A stretch of 64,000 nucleotides of DNA from Aralia elata (taxonomy: Eukaryota; Streptophyta; Magnoliopsida; Apiales; Araliaceae): contig JAVJAP010000215.1 in NCBI GenBank assembly GCA_034770075.1, positions 62,001 through 126,000 of the forward strand, in the 5' to 3' direction. The notes below the pieces were generated by a model. The model searched no databases, was not told the origin of the DNA, and saw nothing but the letters and a program-made list of their open reading frames with translations. The position numbers were made by a program, and so were the translations under genes. This document shows positions 35,383 through 47,894 of the stretch, piece by piece (within the stretch, counting starts at the first letter, position 1; each line of letters begins with the position of its first letter).

Positions 35383-36342
35383 AAGACTTTGCTTGTCCTC
35401 AAGCAAAAATACGATAGATAAAAGTATTGAAAGCGATCTACTATATGAGTGCACATGCATGCTTTAAAAATCTATAACAACAGACCAAAATAGGAAATGA
35501 GAATCAAGCCTCAAGAGAAAAGAAGTAGCATTATAGCAAAACATCAAATTCATGCCTGTCTAACTAGTAACTTTATGCCAATCTTATCAAAAATATAACC
35601 CTTACGTGTGTGTGTAGTCAATAGCTCAAATTAATCAAGATTTCATTCCAATCCATGAATCACAGTGACTAAAGATAAGGATATAATTGGACAACTCAAG
35701 CACCCCTCATGTTCACTTGTTAATTTTTTTTTAATTTTTTTTTTAACAAATGAGTGCGTTTTACGCTCCATCTCATTGATTGTTTAATCTAAATCTCGAC
35801 TGTGTAATGTCTATCTTTATTAGGCTATTCAATGTCACCCATGTAGCAAACTTTCCACCGATGACTCCCAAACCAGGTGGTTTTAGGGCACCGAGTGTAG
35901 AGACACTCCGAAGGGCTTACTTGTTTGAATGACAAAGGCCACAAAGATAAACTAGCCAAGAATTGCTCATATCTGTCTATGACTCTTATTCAGTCAATCT
36001 TTTACTATTTCTTGCAATATAGACAGATATCGAAGCATTATTAGCAATTTTTGAATTCCAACAAGTGATAGAGGTTTTCATATCTTTACTAGGCACTTAA
36101 TCATAAGATTGGATTAAAATGTAACCAGTTCAAAACATTGACTCGTGCAATTATGAGACCAAAGGGTTACAAATTTAATAAAACTAACAACAGTTAGTAT
36201 CTGTGATATTCCGACCCCTAATAAAATTTGTAAATGTAAATTATGTGTTTATGAAATGAAATTTCTTGTTCTGACTTGATATTATGTGATTGTGTGTTTT
36301 ATTAAACAATTAGGTCAAATAAAAAAAATTTCGCCAAGCAGC

Positions 36343-36470
36343 TGTGTCGTGCTTAATCGGACAAAATGATTTGTCGTGCTTCCGGCGAATTCACCGAGAA
36401 GCGTCTCGACAAATTATTTTTGTAAGTTGTTGTGTCGTGCTTGGAAATGACAAAGTGCTTTGTCGTGCTT
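36343..36470 (+). repeat. Four TGTCGTGCTT repeats in E4 U3
   Basis: Copies at 36343-36354, 36370-36381, 36431-36442 and 36459-36470, arranged as two similar pairs, each with GACAAA between members. Present again in the 3' LTR (about 59440-59567) and inverted in E5 (about 42780-42915 and 52440-52575). Confidence 0.85.
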
Positions 36471-37087
36471 CGACATTAATATAATATTATATTAACTAAT
36501 AAAATTCTAAAATAAGTTAAATAGGGTTTAAAATGTTAAACTGAAATAGAAACCCTAATTTGAAAACCCTAATTGATAATAATTGTCCGAATTGATCAAT
36601 TAAAATCCTAATTATTATACAATAATCTTAATTAATGTAATTAAGATTTAAATAATGAATCATAATATTAATTATGAATTATTAAGATTAAATTAAATCT
36701 TAAACGAAAGATTAAAACCCTAATTGTGAAATTGAAAACCCTAAACCTTAATTAGAAACCCTAAAACCCTAATTTGATTCAAGAACACTAAATTATGAAT
36801 TAATAAATGTTAATTATGATATAATATCCTAATTAGGGTATTACTAAACATGATTAAACACCCTAATCATGATTAGAAAAAATCTAGGTTTAATTAGTAA
36901 GTAAATAAATCAAAAATAAAATCTAAACCAATGAAAATGAAGCTAGGAGTGTGCAAGTTTGTGCTCAACACACTCCAGCACAAGCATGTCAACCAAGATC
37001 AGATTGGAGTAGCACAAGTAACTAGGTTAGATATTTTGAGGGCAAAAATGGTAAAATAAAGCTTAAGAAACCCTAATTTCAAGTTGC

Positions 37088-37095
37088 TATAAATA
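37088..37095 (+). promoter_or_regulatory. TATA box of E4 5' LTR
   Basis: TATAAATA. The same box is at 60183-60190 in the 3' LTR and, inverted, at 42159-42166 and 51794-51801 in E5. Confidence 0.65.
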
Positions 37096-37799
37096 GAATG
37101 AGAAGCTGACCATTAGACCTACGAAAATTTGAAGCTTATACACTTATATTACCAGCCATAACAACCCTCTGCAATCACAAGATCAGTAGCAAAGATCAGA
37201 GATCAAAATTTGAAGAAAAATGTGCATAAACCCTAATTTGTTGCTAGATCTTTAAGTTTGAATTTGATGTTATGTTTTAGTGTTTAGGATTATGTGTAAA
37301 CATGTTATTTGATGATCTGGGTTGGTTAAACAAGGATCCATAACATTTAAATGGTCAAAATTGATGAAAAACATGAACTGACTTTGGCAGCCCAGAATGG
37401 TCTGACAGGCTATTTTGTCAGACATTTTGATCGGCTTAAATTAGTCATTTGATCCGTTTTAAAGTTAATTTGTATTTGTAGTATGTCATGTTAACTATAA
37501 TATCCAATTGGTAGAACAGTAAACAAATGTCTAGGATGGAAGTTATTAATGGTCAAAACCCGTTGACCGCTCACGGATGGCTGATTCTGGGCAGCCCAGA
37601 AAATTCTAAGTGTTCTAGACAGCCGTCTGACAAGATTTGACCGACTTTAATCTTGCTTATATGATGTTTGTAAATGTTATTTCTTGGATTAAACATGTTC
37701 TTTGCCATGTATACTACAACCCTGAATCATTAAATCACATAACAAATAACAAACATGAAAGTTATTAACGGTCAAACAGGGTTGACCGACCATGACCAG

Positions 37800-37826
37800 A
37801 AGGTTTCTGGGCAACCCAGAAACCTT
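37800..37826 (+). repeat. Perfect hairpin in E4 LTR
   Basis: AAGGTTTCTGGG then CAA then CCCAGAAACCTT: a 12-bp stem with a 3-base loop. The copy at 60894-60920 is identical. Confidence 0.9.
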
Positions 37827-38013
37827 ATGAACAGCATGAACTAGGTAGTTTGACCATGATTTTATCTACCATCAAATGATGTTGTATGATCTAAGTTAAT
37901 ACATGTCGTTGTACTCTGCCATGTTGGCTACAACAACAAACAAAAATCAAACACAAACATCAAACGAGCTGAGATTAATTTGAGGTCAAATGTCACTGTT
38001 GGACATTGACCAA

Positions 38014-38033
38014 GTGTTCTTCATGAAGAACAC
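38014..38033 (+). repeat. 20-bp perfect palindrome in E4 LTR
   Basis: GTGTTCTTCATGAAGAACAC, followed by CTTTAGCGAC and, 55 bases on, by the dyad GTCGCTAAAGCCTTTAGCGAC. Confidence 0.9.
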
Positions 38034-38429
38034 CTTTAGCGACAAAATTCATAACTTAACCCAGAAACCTAGAAATCCTTTGAAGACTGTCGCTAAAGCC
38101 TTTAGCGACGGTTTTAAATAAAATTTAATAAAAATAATTATATAAATTATATAAAATAATAAATAATTATTAAATAATTATTAAAAATTCATAAAAATAT
38201 TCGAAAATTCATTTTTAAATTATAAAAATTTATTTTTAATATTTTTATATATTCTGATATATTATTTAATTTAATTAAATAATAATTAATAATTATAAAA
38301 AATCATTAAATAATTATCTTAATTATTTAAAAATGATATTAAATCATTAAATAATTATATTAATTATTTAAAAATGATATTAAGGTAAATAAAATTATTA
38401 TATATAATAATTAAATAAAATATTAAATA

Positions 38430-38890
38430 TTTAAATATTATAAATGATAAATAAATCATTTAAATAAAATATTAAGTATTTAAAAAATGTTATAAATGAT
38501 AATTAAATCATTTAAATATCAAATTAAGTTTTGAAAATTATTATAAGTAATAAATAAATTATTTTAATGATAAAATAAAGTCTAAAAATATTATTAATGA
38601 TCAAATAAATCATTTAAATAATATTCTATCTTTTCAAAAATATTATAAATGATAAATAAATTATTTAAATAATATTTTAAATATCTAAAAATGTTCCAAA
38701 TGACAAATAAATTATTTAAATAACATATTAAATGTTTTAAAATTATTTTAAATGATAATTAAATCATTTAAAAATATTCCTAAACTTGTAAAATTATTTA
38801 AAAATACTTCCAAGCTTATAAAAATTATTTAAAAATAATATTAAGCTTCTAAAAGTATTATAAATAATAATTAAATTATTTAGACTAATA
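38430..38890 (+). repeat. Degenerate tandem array, unit about 51 bases, AT-rich
   Basis: About eight units of the kind TTATAAATGATAAATAAATC followed by ATTTAAATAA. Each contains the dyad AAATGAT...ATCATTT. Conserved in the E4 3' LTR (about 61530-61975) and, inverted, in E5 (about 40480-40830 and 50080-50430). Confidence 0.7.
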
Positions 38891-39059
38891 ATTAGACTTC
38901 CAAATGAAGTTTTATCGAACAATCAATGTGCTTAGCCATTAAGGACGCGACCGAGATACCGAATCAATGTTGAACCTTAATGAAACTTGTCTAGATTAGC
39001 GTGATACATGTTTATATACGTGCTAACGCTTATTATTGGTATACGTAGACTACGTGCGT

Positions 39060-42000
39060 TGTGACGCCCCCAAATCTCTACATTCCCCTGTAGCAGATCT
39101 GGTGCTCACGTGGAACTATACAACTATAAATATTCAATAAAATATAACTTCTAGTTATCCAAGGTTCACAGTATCCCATAACAGGTACTAGTTCCGGCCA
39201 GAACGTTGTCTGTGTTTGGATACCCTCACTTAGATATATAGATTCATATCTTATGAATATCTCTTTCATATCAATATTCCCTATCTATCTGACATTCACA
39301 GTATTAATGATAAGATTGTCCATATAGGACTCTCCACATCATTTAGATACCCTCATTCAGATGTATAGTTCATATAGACATTGTATTTAACTTAGTACAA
39401 CTATTCAAAAATTTAAAGATCAGAGTATAACGCATTCTATAACATAAAGGATCATAATATATTACATAACATTTTGTTCGGTTACATCATTCGTTATACT
39501 AAGTTATTACAACAACAAGTCTTTAAAAAGACTTAAAGTATTCAACAATAAACATTAAAGCTAATAAGCATGGCTTTTCCCCTTGTTAGTCCCAGACGTG
39601 CTAGGGATATCATTTATAGCTGCAAAAGAAGATATGCGCAAGAATGAGCTACAAATGCTCAGCAAGTTCATTTAAATATGTAAACACCATGTGTTTGATT
39701 TGAAAGATGTCAATGATGTATACTGAGGGTTCTGTACATGAACCATATATTTCATTTAGTTCTATCAGTCTTTAATGACTTAGAACCATTTTGAGTTTTG
39801 GATATCTGGTAGGTGATCAGCCTCACCAATATCCTAGGAGTATGCATATCATCCTAGCAATTTATGTTGATATATTATCAACTGTTCGTCACCTTATATT
39901 AAGGGAATTTCGTCACCTTATTTTAAGGGAAAATTTCGGGTTCACCTTACATCAAGGTGTTCCATTTCTCAGTATCAGATGTCGTACCAAACAATTTGGC
40001 TTGACACAACAATTTAAGCTCGAACAAGCAATATATGAATAATAATTCATTTCTTAAGTTATGCTGAACAAGAAAGCAATAACTTTCACAATAATTGATA
40101 GCAAGATGTATAATACTTGCTTAATATAAATTGAGAAAGGTTAGGACACTTGCCTTAGCGTAGCTCACTATAATTTAATTCAATCGGTCAACGCACGTAG
40201 TCTACGTATACCAAATAATAAGCGTTAGCACGTATATAAACATGTATCACGCTAATCTAAACAAGTTTCATTAAGGTTCGAACGTTGATTCGGTATCTCG
40301 GTCGCATCCTTAATGGCTAAACACATAGATTGTTCGATAAAACTTCATTTGGAAGTTTAATTATTGGTCTAAATATTTTAATTTTTACTTCTATCTTTTT
40401 TATTTGCTTGGTTTTTTTTTTAAATATTTTTCAGAAGATTGGAAGTTTTTTTATATAATTTTACAAGCTTAGGTATATTTTTAAATGATTTAATTATCAT
40501 TTAGAATAATTTTAAAACATTTAATATGTTATTTTAAATAATTTATTTATCATTTAGAATATTTTTAGATATTTAAAATATTATTTAAATGATTTATTTA
40601 TCATTTATAATATTTTTTAGAAAGATAGAATATTATTTAAATGATTTATTTTATCATTAATAATATTTTTAGACTTTACTTTATCATTAAAATAATTTAT
40701 TTATTACTTATAATAATTTTCAAAACTTAATTCAATATTTAAATGATTTATCTATCATTTAAAATAATTTTTAAATACTTAATATATTATTTAAATGATT
40801 TATTTATCATTAATAATATTTAAATATTTAATATTTTATTTTAATTATTATATATAATAATTTTATTTACCTTAATATCATTTTTAAATAATTAATATAA
40901 TTATTTAATAATTTAATATCATTTTTAAATAATTAAAACAATTATTAAATGATTTTTCATAATTATTAATTATTATTTAATTAAATTAAATAATAATTCA
41001 GTATATATAAAAATATTAAAAATAATTTTTTTATAATTAAAAATGAATTTTCGGATTTATTTATTAATTATTAATAATTATTTAATATTTATTTATTATT
41101 TTATAATTTATTTAATTAATTTTTATTTAATTTTTATTTAAAATCCGTCGCTAAAGGGCTTTAGCGACGGTCTGCTTGATTCCTTAGTTTTCTGGGTTTG
41201 CTATGCATTTCGTCGCTAAAGGTGTTCTTCAATGAAGAACAGTTGGTCATGGTCCAACAGGGACTTTTGACCTCAAATTAATCCCAACTGGTTTGATGTT
41301 TGTGTTTGATTTTTGTTTGTTGTTATAGCCAACATGGCAGTGTACAACGACATATCAAATTTCATCTCAAATTATATCATATCATGCTCTAAATTTGATG
41401 GTCAAACCACCGGGTTCAAACTGTTCTTGAGTTTCTGGGTTACCCAGAAACTCAAGCAGTCAAAACGGTCAACGCCTTTTGACCATTAATAACTTTGATT
41501 CTGTGTTTTCTAAATGTGTTTTGATGATTCAAGATTGTAGTTTACATACCAAATAACATGTTTTAAAACAAGAAAACAACATATTAAATATCATCTAGGT
41601 CATTTCTGGGTTGATCAAAAGTCTGACATTAAACTGTCAGACATTCATTACGATTTCTGGGTTACCCAGAAATCAGTCTTTTCATGGTCGGTCAATGGGT
41701 TTTGACCATCAATAACTTTCATCCTAGAGATAATTTAACCATGCTACAAGTCGGGCCTTAAAGCTAACATGGCATAGTACTGATTAAAACTTTAAAACAC
41801 ATCAAACAAACATTTTTAAGCCGATCAAAAGCTCTGACAAAGTAGCTTGTCAGACTGTTCTTGACTGCCAAGAACAGTTTGCTATTTTGGCTTGATTTTC
41901 ATACCTAGATGTTATGTAAACATGTTTTGACCGCCCAGATCACTTATTAACACATTAACAAGTATTCCTAAACATCTAAAACACAAAAATTTTCCAGGCT

Positions 42001-43050
42001 TGAAGATCAAACATAAATTAGGGTTTTGTGCACCTTTTTCTTCAAATTTTGATTTCTGGCTTCTGATTCTGAGCTTGTGATTGCTAGGGTTTGTTTAGGC
42101 TGGTTATGAGAGTGTATAGGCTTTGAAATTTCGTGCTTAGCTGACCAGCATCTCATTCTATTTATAGGATGGGAAATTAGGGTTTCCTAAACTAATTTCC
42201 AAAACTTTGCTCCCAAAAATATCTAACTTCTGAACTTGTGCTGCTTGTAATCTGGTGTGATTTCACCTACTTGTGCTGGAGTGTGCCAAGCACAAGCTTG
42301 CACACTCCTAGCTTGATTTTCATTGGCTAGGGTTTTATTTTTCCTTTATTTTCTTACTAATTAATCTAGATTTTTGTTAATTAGGTTTATAATGTTTAAT
42401 TTAAGTTTAGTAATACCCTAATTATGATTATATAACATAATTAAGGTTTTACATTTCATAATTTAGGGTTATTGAACCAAATTAGGTTTTAGGGTTTCTA
42501 ATTAGGGTTTAGGGTTTTTAATCCTACAATTAGGGTTTCAATCTTTCGTTTAGGGTTTAATTTAATCTTAATAATTCATAATTAATATTATAATTCATTA
42601 TTTAAATCTTAATTATATTAATTAAGATTATTGTACAATACATAGGGTTTTAATTGATCAATTCGAACAATTATCACCAATTAGGGTTTTCAAATTAGGG
42701 TTTCTATTTTAGTTTAACATTTTAAACCCTATTTAACTTATTTTAGAATTTTATCATTTAATATAATATTATATTAATGTTGAAGCACGACAAAGCACTT
42801 TGTCAATTCCAAGTACGACACAGCAGCTTACAAAAATAATTTACCGAAACGCTTCTCGGTAAATTTACCGGAAGCACGACAAATCATTTTGTCCGATTAA
42901 GCACGACACAGCTACTTGGCGAAAAATTTTTATTTGACCTAATTGTTTAATAAAATACGCAATAACATAATACCAAGTCAGAACAAGAAATTTCATTTAT
43001 TAAACACATAATTTACATATACAGATCTTATTAGGGTTCGGAATATTACA
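39060..43050 (-). repeat. E5 3' LTR
   Basis: 3991 bases. Contents mirror E4: U5 block at the left, AT-rich array (about 40480-40830), a perfect dyad CCGTCGCTAAAG/CTTTAGCGACGG (about 41144-41169), hairpins at 41426-41456 and 41651-41672, TATA box at 42159-42166 (minus), and U3 repeats at about 42780-42915. The stretch 40370-40460 is unusually T-rich compared with the other copy. Confidence 0.95.
41426..41456 (-). repeat. Long hairpin in E5 LTR
   Basis: CTTGAGTTTCTGGG then TTA then CCCAGAAACTCAAG: a 14-bp perfect stem. It is the homologue of the E4 hairpin at 37800-37826, with different but still paired outer bases. Confidence 0.9.
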
Positions 43051-43062
43051 TTCACCCCCACT
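43051..43062 (-). promoter_or_regulatory. E5 polypurine tract
   Basis: Minus-strand AGTGGGGGTGAA next to the LTR start TGTAATATTCC. Confidence 0.85.
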
Positions 43063-43097
43063 AATAAGAATTTCGTCCTCGAAATTTACAGTGCAGT

Positions 43098-46000
43098 CTA
43101 TGAAAATAACTGTGGGTAGTTATCTCGCATTTTACTCTCGAGCTCCCACGTAGCTTCCTCGATATTTTGATTTCTCCAGATAACCTTAACCGAAGGTATC
43201 TTTTTATTTCGCAAAATTTGTTCTTTTCTATCCACAATTTCAATAGGAATTTCTTCATACGATAAATCCTTCTCGATTTGAATGGGCTCATAATCAATAA
43301 CGTGTTTATAATCAGGTTTGTACGGTCGTAACACGGACACATGAAACACGTTATGAATATGTTCTAGTTCAGGAGGTAGGGCTACCTCATAGGCTACCTC
43401 GCCTATCTTTCTCAATATTTGAAATGGCCCAATAAATCTCGGACTCAATTTGCCTTTCTTGCCGAAACGTATTTTTCCTTTCCACGGAGATACTTTTAAG
43501 AATACGTGACTACCGACTTCGAGATCTTGTAACTTCCTGTGTTGATCAGCATATTTCTTCTGTCGATCTTGTGACGCTTGTAATCTTCCCCGTATAATTC
43601 GAACTACCTCCGTGGTTTGTTGCACTATTTCGGGTCCTAGCATTTGCCGTTCCCCAACCTCGTCCCAACATAAAGGCGTCCTACATTTTCTTCCATATAG
43701 GGCTTCAAATGGTGGCATTCCTATGCTGGCATGGTAGCTATTGTTGTATGCAAATTCTACCAAAGGTAATTGATCTTCCCAACTTCCCTTGAAATCCATG
43801 ATGCAAGAGCGCAACATGTCTTCCAATGTTTGAATGGTTCTCTCACTCTGACCGTCAGTTTGTGGATGGTATGCTGTACTTAGTCTCAATTGAGTTCCTA
43901 AATTTTTCTGGAGACTTGTCCAAAAAATTTGAAGTAAATCGTGGATCTCTGTCTGATACTATAGAAACAGGGACTCCATGTCTAGAAATAATTTCATTGA
44001 TGTAAAGTCTGGCTAATTGGTCTAGACTGAAGTTGATTTTGATGGGTAGGAAATGAGCTGATTTGGTAAGACGATCTACAATTACCCAAATGGCATTGTG
44101 ACCCTTTTGTGTGGTTTGGAAGGCCAACTACGAAATCCATGGTAATATGCTCCCATTTCCACTCAGGAATTTCTAAGGGTTGTAATAATCCACTTGGTTT
44201 TTGATGTTCAGCTTTAACCCTTTGACATGTTAAACATTTACTTACCCACTCCGCTATTTCTCTCTTCATGTTAGACCACCAAAAATGTTGGCTCAGGTCT
44301 TTATACATTTTTGTACTCCCTGGATGTACAGCGAATTTAGAATTATGGGCTTCATTCAGTATTTCGTCTTTTAACTCTTGTACTGAAGGTACCCAAATTC
44401 TATTTTCGTATCTTAGTACTCCATCCTTATCCACCCTAAACTTAACATTCTTTTTATGAGTCGTTTCTGCCTTATACTTCTGACATTCTGCATCCGTTTC
44501 CTGTAGTCTTTTGACTTTATCCAATAAAGTCGAACTACCCTCCATGACAAATAACTTCTGGGTAGAGTTAACTGGAACTCTCACCTCAATCTCAAGTTTG
44601 TCAAACTCTTTTATCAGTACCTCGTTATTAGTCATCACATTCAATTTCTCCTGATTCTTCCTACTTAATGCGTCTGCTACGACGTTGGCTTTCCCTGGAT
44701 GATATAAGATCTCACAATCAAAATCTTTTATCAGCTCTAGCCATCTCCTTTGTCTCATATTTAACTCCTTCTGCGTGAAAATATATTTTAGACTCTTGTG
44801 ATCTGTGTATATTTCACACTTCTCTCCGTACAAATAATGCCTCCAAATCTTCAAGGCGAATACTACGGCGGCTAACTCAAGATCATGCGTAGGATACCTC
44901 TTCTCATAATCCTTGAGTTGTCTTGATGCATATGCAATCACCTTTCCGTGTTGCATTAACACACACCCTAACCCTTTGTGTGATGCATCACTATAAACAA
45001 CGAGACCTCCTGTATCATCTGGTAAAGATAACACTGGTGCCATACTTAACCGCTTCTTCAACTCTTGGAAGCTTTCTTCACATTTGTCTGTCCAGACGTA
45101 CTTTACCGTCTTTCGAGTCAAATTGGTTAGCGGGGTCGCTATCTTCTTCGAAAAATCTTGTATAAAACGCCGATAATACCCTGCTAAACCGAGAAAACTT
45201 CTCACTTCTGTTGGAGTTGTTGGTTGTTCCCAATTTACAACCGCTTCTATCTTGGCTGGATCTACCGCTATTCCATTCTTGTCAATTAAATGACCTAAGA
45301 ACTGGACTCGTTCCAACCAAAATTCACATTTGGAAAACTTTGCATAAAGTTGTTCCTTGCGTAATATCTCCAATACGCTTCTTAAGTGTTCAGCATGCTC
45401 CTCTTTTGTTCTCGAGTATACTAAAATATCATCGATGAACACTACGACAAATTTGTCCAAGCATGGTTTAAACACTCTGTTCATTAAGTCCATGAATGCT
45501 GCCGGCGCATTTGTTAATCCAAAAGACATCACAAGAAACTCATAATGTCCGTAGCGTGTCCTAAACGCTGTCTTCGGCACATCTTCTTTTCTTACCTTTA
45601 ATTGATGATAACCCGATCGTAGGTCGATCTTCGAAAAGTATTCGGCCCCTTTCAACTGGTCAAACAAATCATCAATTCGTGGTAAAGGATATTTGTTCTT
45701 TATTGTTAACTTATTTAATTCTCTATAATCAATACACAACCTTAATGTTCCATCCTTCTTCTTTACAAACAACACCGGTGCTCCCCAAGGTGAAACACTT
45801 GGTTGTATGTACTTTTTGTCTAAGAGTTCTTGTAGCTGCACAAGTAACTCCTTCAACTCTACAGGTGCCATTCTGTACGGTGCCTTGGAAACTGGTGCCG
45901 TACCCCCGGTGCACAGATTCAATAATAAATTCGATCTCCCTGTCCGGAGGTAAACCGGGTAAGTCATCTGGAAACACATCCGGAAATTCTCTAACTACAG

Positions 46001-47680
46001 GTATTTGTTCTAGTTTTAACTCCTTCTTTTCGAGTATCTACTATATATGCCAAATAGCCTGTACAACCCTTCCTAAGCAATCTCTCTGCCTGCATTACTG
46101 TCAGATAGTGAGATCGTTTAGGTGAACAACCACCTTTGAACACTACTTTTGACTTTGAATCAGTCACTAGATTCACCCGTTTCCGCTGGCAGTCAATTAT
46201 TGCATTATAATTACCTAGCCAGTCCATGCCTAAGATTATATCAAATTCCCCTAGTTGTATGGGAATGAGGTTCACAAGGAACTTGTGTCCCTTAATCTCT
46301 ACGGCACAATTCTTATATATGGTTTTGACGGGAATGATTTCATTGTTTGCGATCTCCACATTAAAAGGTATGTCTAAATCTTCGCATGGTATTGACAATT
46401 TCTTAGCAAAGTTATTAGACACAAATGAACAAGTAGCACCAGAGTCGAACAACACATATGCATTTAAAGTGTCGATAGGGATGATACCTGTTACCACGTC
46501 TGGTGCAGCAACAGCATCCCTTGTCGCCATATTAAACGTTCTTGCGGTTGGACGACCTGGACCTCCAGCTCCTGCTACTGTTGGTTTGGGGTTTTATTGT
46601 TTGGGATTTGGTTTCCTCCCCCAAATTGGTTTCTGTTCTTCGGGCAATTCCCTAGACACATGCCCCGTTGCACCACAAAAGATAGCAAGTAAACATTCGG
46701 ATTACTCTGACGAGTATTATCATTACTCTTTTTAGGACAATAAGAGGAATAATGTCCCTCTTGCCCACAATGGTAACAAGTAACCACCTTCTGGCGACAT
46801 AACCCTAGGTGATTCTTTCCGCATATGGCACAACGACCCACCTTATTGTTATTGTTCTGGTTTCTATTATTGTTGTTATTGTAATTGTTACCCCTCCTTA
46901 CAAAATTTGTAGGAACAGTGGCATCCCACTTCCTTTTGTTATTGTTAGTACCCCCTGTACTAACTTCTCCTTTCAACTTATTCCTCCCTCATTCAAACTT
47001 CTCTTTTCCTTATGAAATTTTATTAACGCTTCATTCTCGTTTTCAGCTATAATAGCTTTCTCGAGAATTTCTGGAAAAGTTTTTTTCACTTGAAATACTG
47101 ATAATTTGCTACGAATTTGGGGTTTTAATCCCTCTTCGTATCTCCTAGTCTTTCTTGCCTCTGTATCAACCTGATGGGAGGCAAACCTGGCTAATTCATT
47201 GAACTTGGCCGTATACTGGGATACGGTAAGTTCTCCTTGCTTCAATTCTAAGAATCGTACCTCCATACGATCCTTCATCGATTGGGGAAAATAATTTTCA
47301 AAGAATAATTCCTTAAACCTGGTCCAAGGAATTATATCCTCACCTGCACGAATTTTTGTATTTTCCCACCAATGATTTGCCTCACCCTTGAGGAAGAAGG
47401 TGGCAAAGATCGTCTTTTGATCTTCACCAACATTAGTTACCCGGAAAAACTTTTCTATCTCGGTAACCCATGTTTGCGCCTCAATTGGTTCCGCGGTTCC
47501 CTTAAATTCCGGTGGTCCAACAAGTTTAAAGTCCTTGAATATTGTACCCTGTGGATTAACTGGTGTGGGTTGAGGTGGTGGACGATTTTGTAAGGTTTCT
47601 AAAAGGATATCTACTAATTGTTGTGTGGGATTTGGCTCGGTGGTTTCAGTTCGGGCTTGGGCTCTTCGTCCTGATGCCAT
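43098..47680 (-). pseudogene. E5 gag-pol polyprotein, frameshifted
   Basis: Same domain order as E4: gag from ATG 47680, zinc knuckles near 46850-46690, protease LFDSGATCSF near 46450, RT FIDDILVYS near 45440, RNase H YSDASHKGLG near 45000, integrase, chromodomain, stop at 43098. It is broken by changes of reading frame near 46978, 46650-46700, 46010, 45905, 44110 and 43905. Where E4 can be compared, most are one extra base in E5 (for example AAACC for AACC near 44110 and a six-T for a five-T run near 43905). Two places carry a three-base gain that adds a Lys (near 47085 and 45150). None of the four E4 stop codons is shared, so E5 shows what the E4 codons were. Confidence 0.9.
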
Positions 47681-47894
47681 GGTTCTAAAATATAGAAAAG
47701 CAAGGATAAATACAAAGATATGCTTACATAGAACTAACACTTTGATTATATAAACACAACTTGTATATAACATGCAACAACGATTACATAACCGACTAGT
47801 AGTTATACTACTACTAGTTATTACAAGGATTTCCTATTTTACAACTCAAAATTTTGATATCGTACTAAGTACAAACACATAAACTTAGACACTA

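Larger units (their letters stand above)
33833..36201 (-). mobile_element. E6: Athila-like Ty3/gypsy element, 3' end (left part)
   Basis: On the minus strand: internal 3' region (36201-35383), PPT (35382-35368) and LTR (35367-33833). E4 interrupts it at 36202 (TSD GTATC at 36197-36201 and 63155-63159), and it resumes at 63160. The words around the PPT (GAGGACAAGCAAAGTCTTAA, then GTTTGGGGGTATTTGATGAG) are typical of the 3' ends of a large plant Ty3/gypsy group that I take to be Athila-like. It sits in E3, with predicted TSD GTAAA (33828-33832). Region 35383-36196 has no coding signal; it holds T-rich tracts at 35720-35745. Confidence 0.65.
36202..39059 (+). repeat. E4 5' LTR, left piece (U3, promoter, hairpin-rich part)
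   Basis: Starts TGTGATATTCCGACCCC. Contents in order: four TGTCGTGCTT repeats (36343-36470), an AAACCCTA-rich segment (about 36540-37080), TATAAATA (37088-37095), a hairpin-rich segment (about 37370-38105) and a degenerate tandem AT-rich array (about 38430-38890). It breaks at TGCGT (39055-39059), where E5 entered. The right piece is 52712-53719. Confidence 0.95.

Noticed and set aside
36700..36780. CCCTAAA words as an interstitial telomere
   Set aside because: The words are scattered and separated by unrelated AT-rich bases, with no tandem array. They are better read as telo-box motifs.
39078..39269. 63-codon ORF repeated at 48672-48863
   Set aside because: It repeats only because it lies in the two E5 LTR copies. 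The E4 homologue does not keep the same frame (63035-63235 differs).
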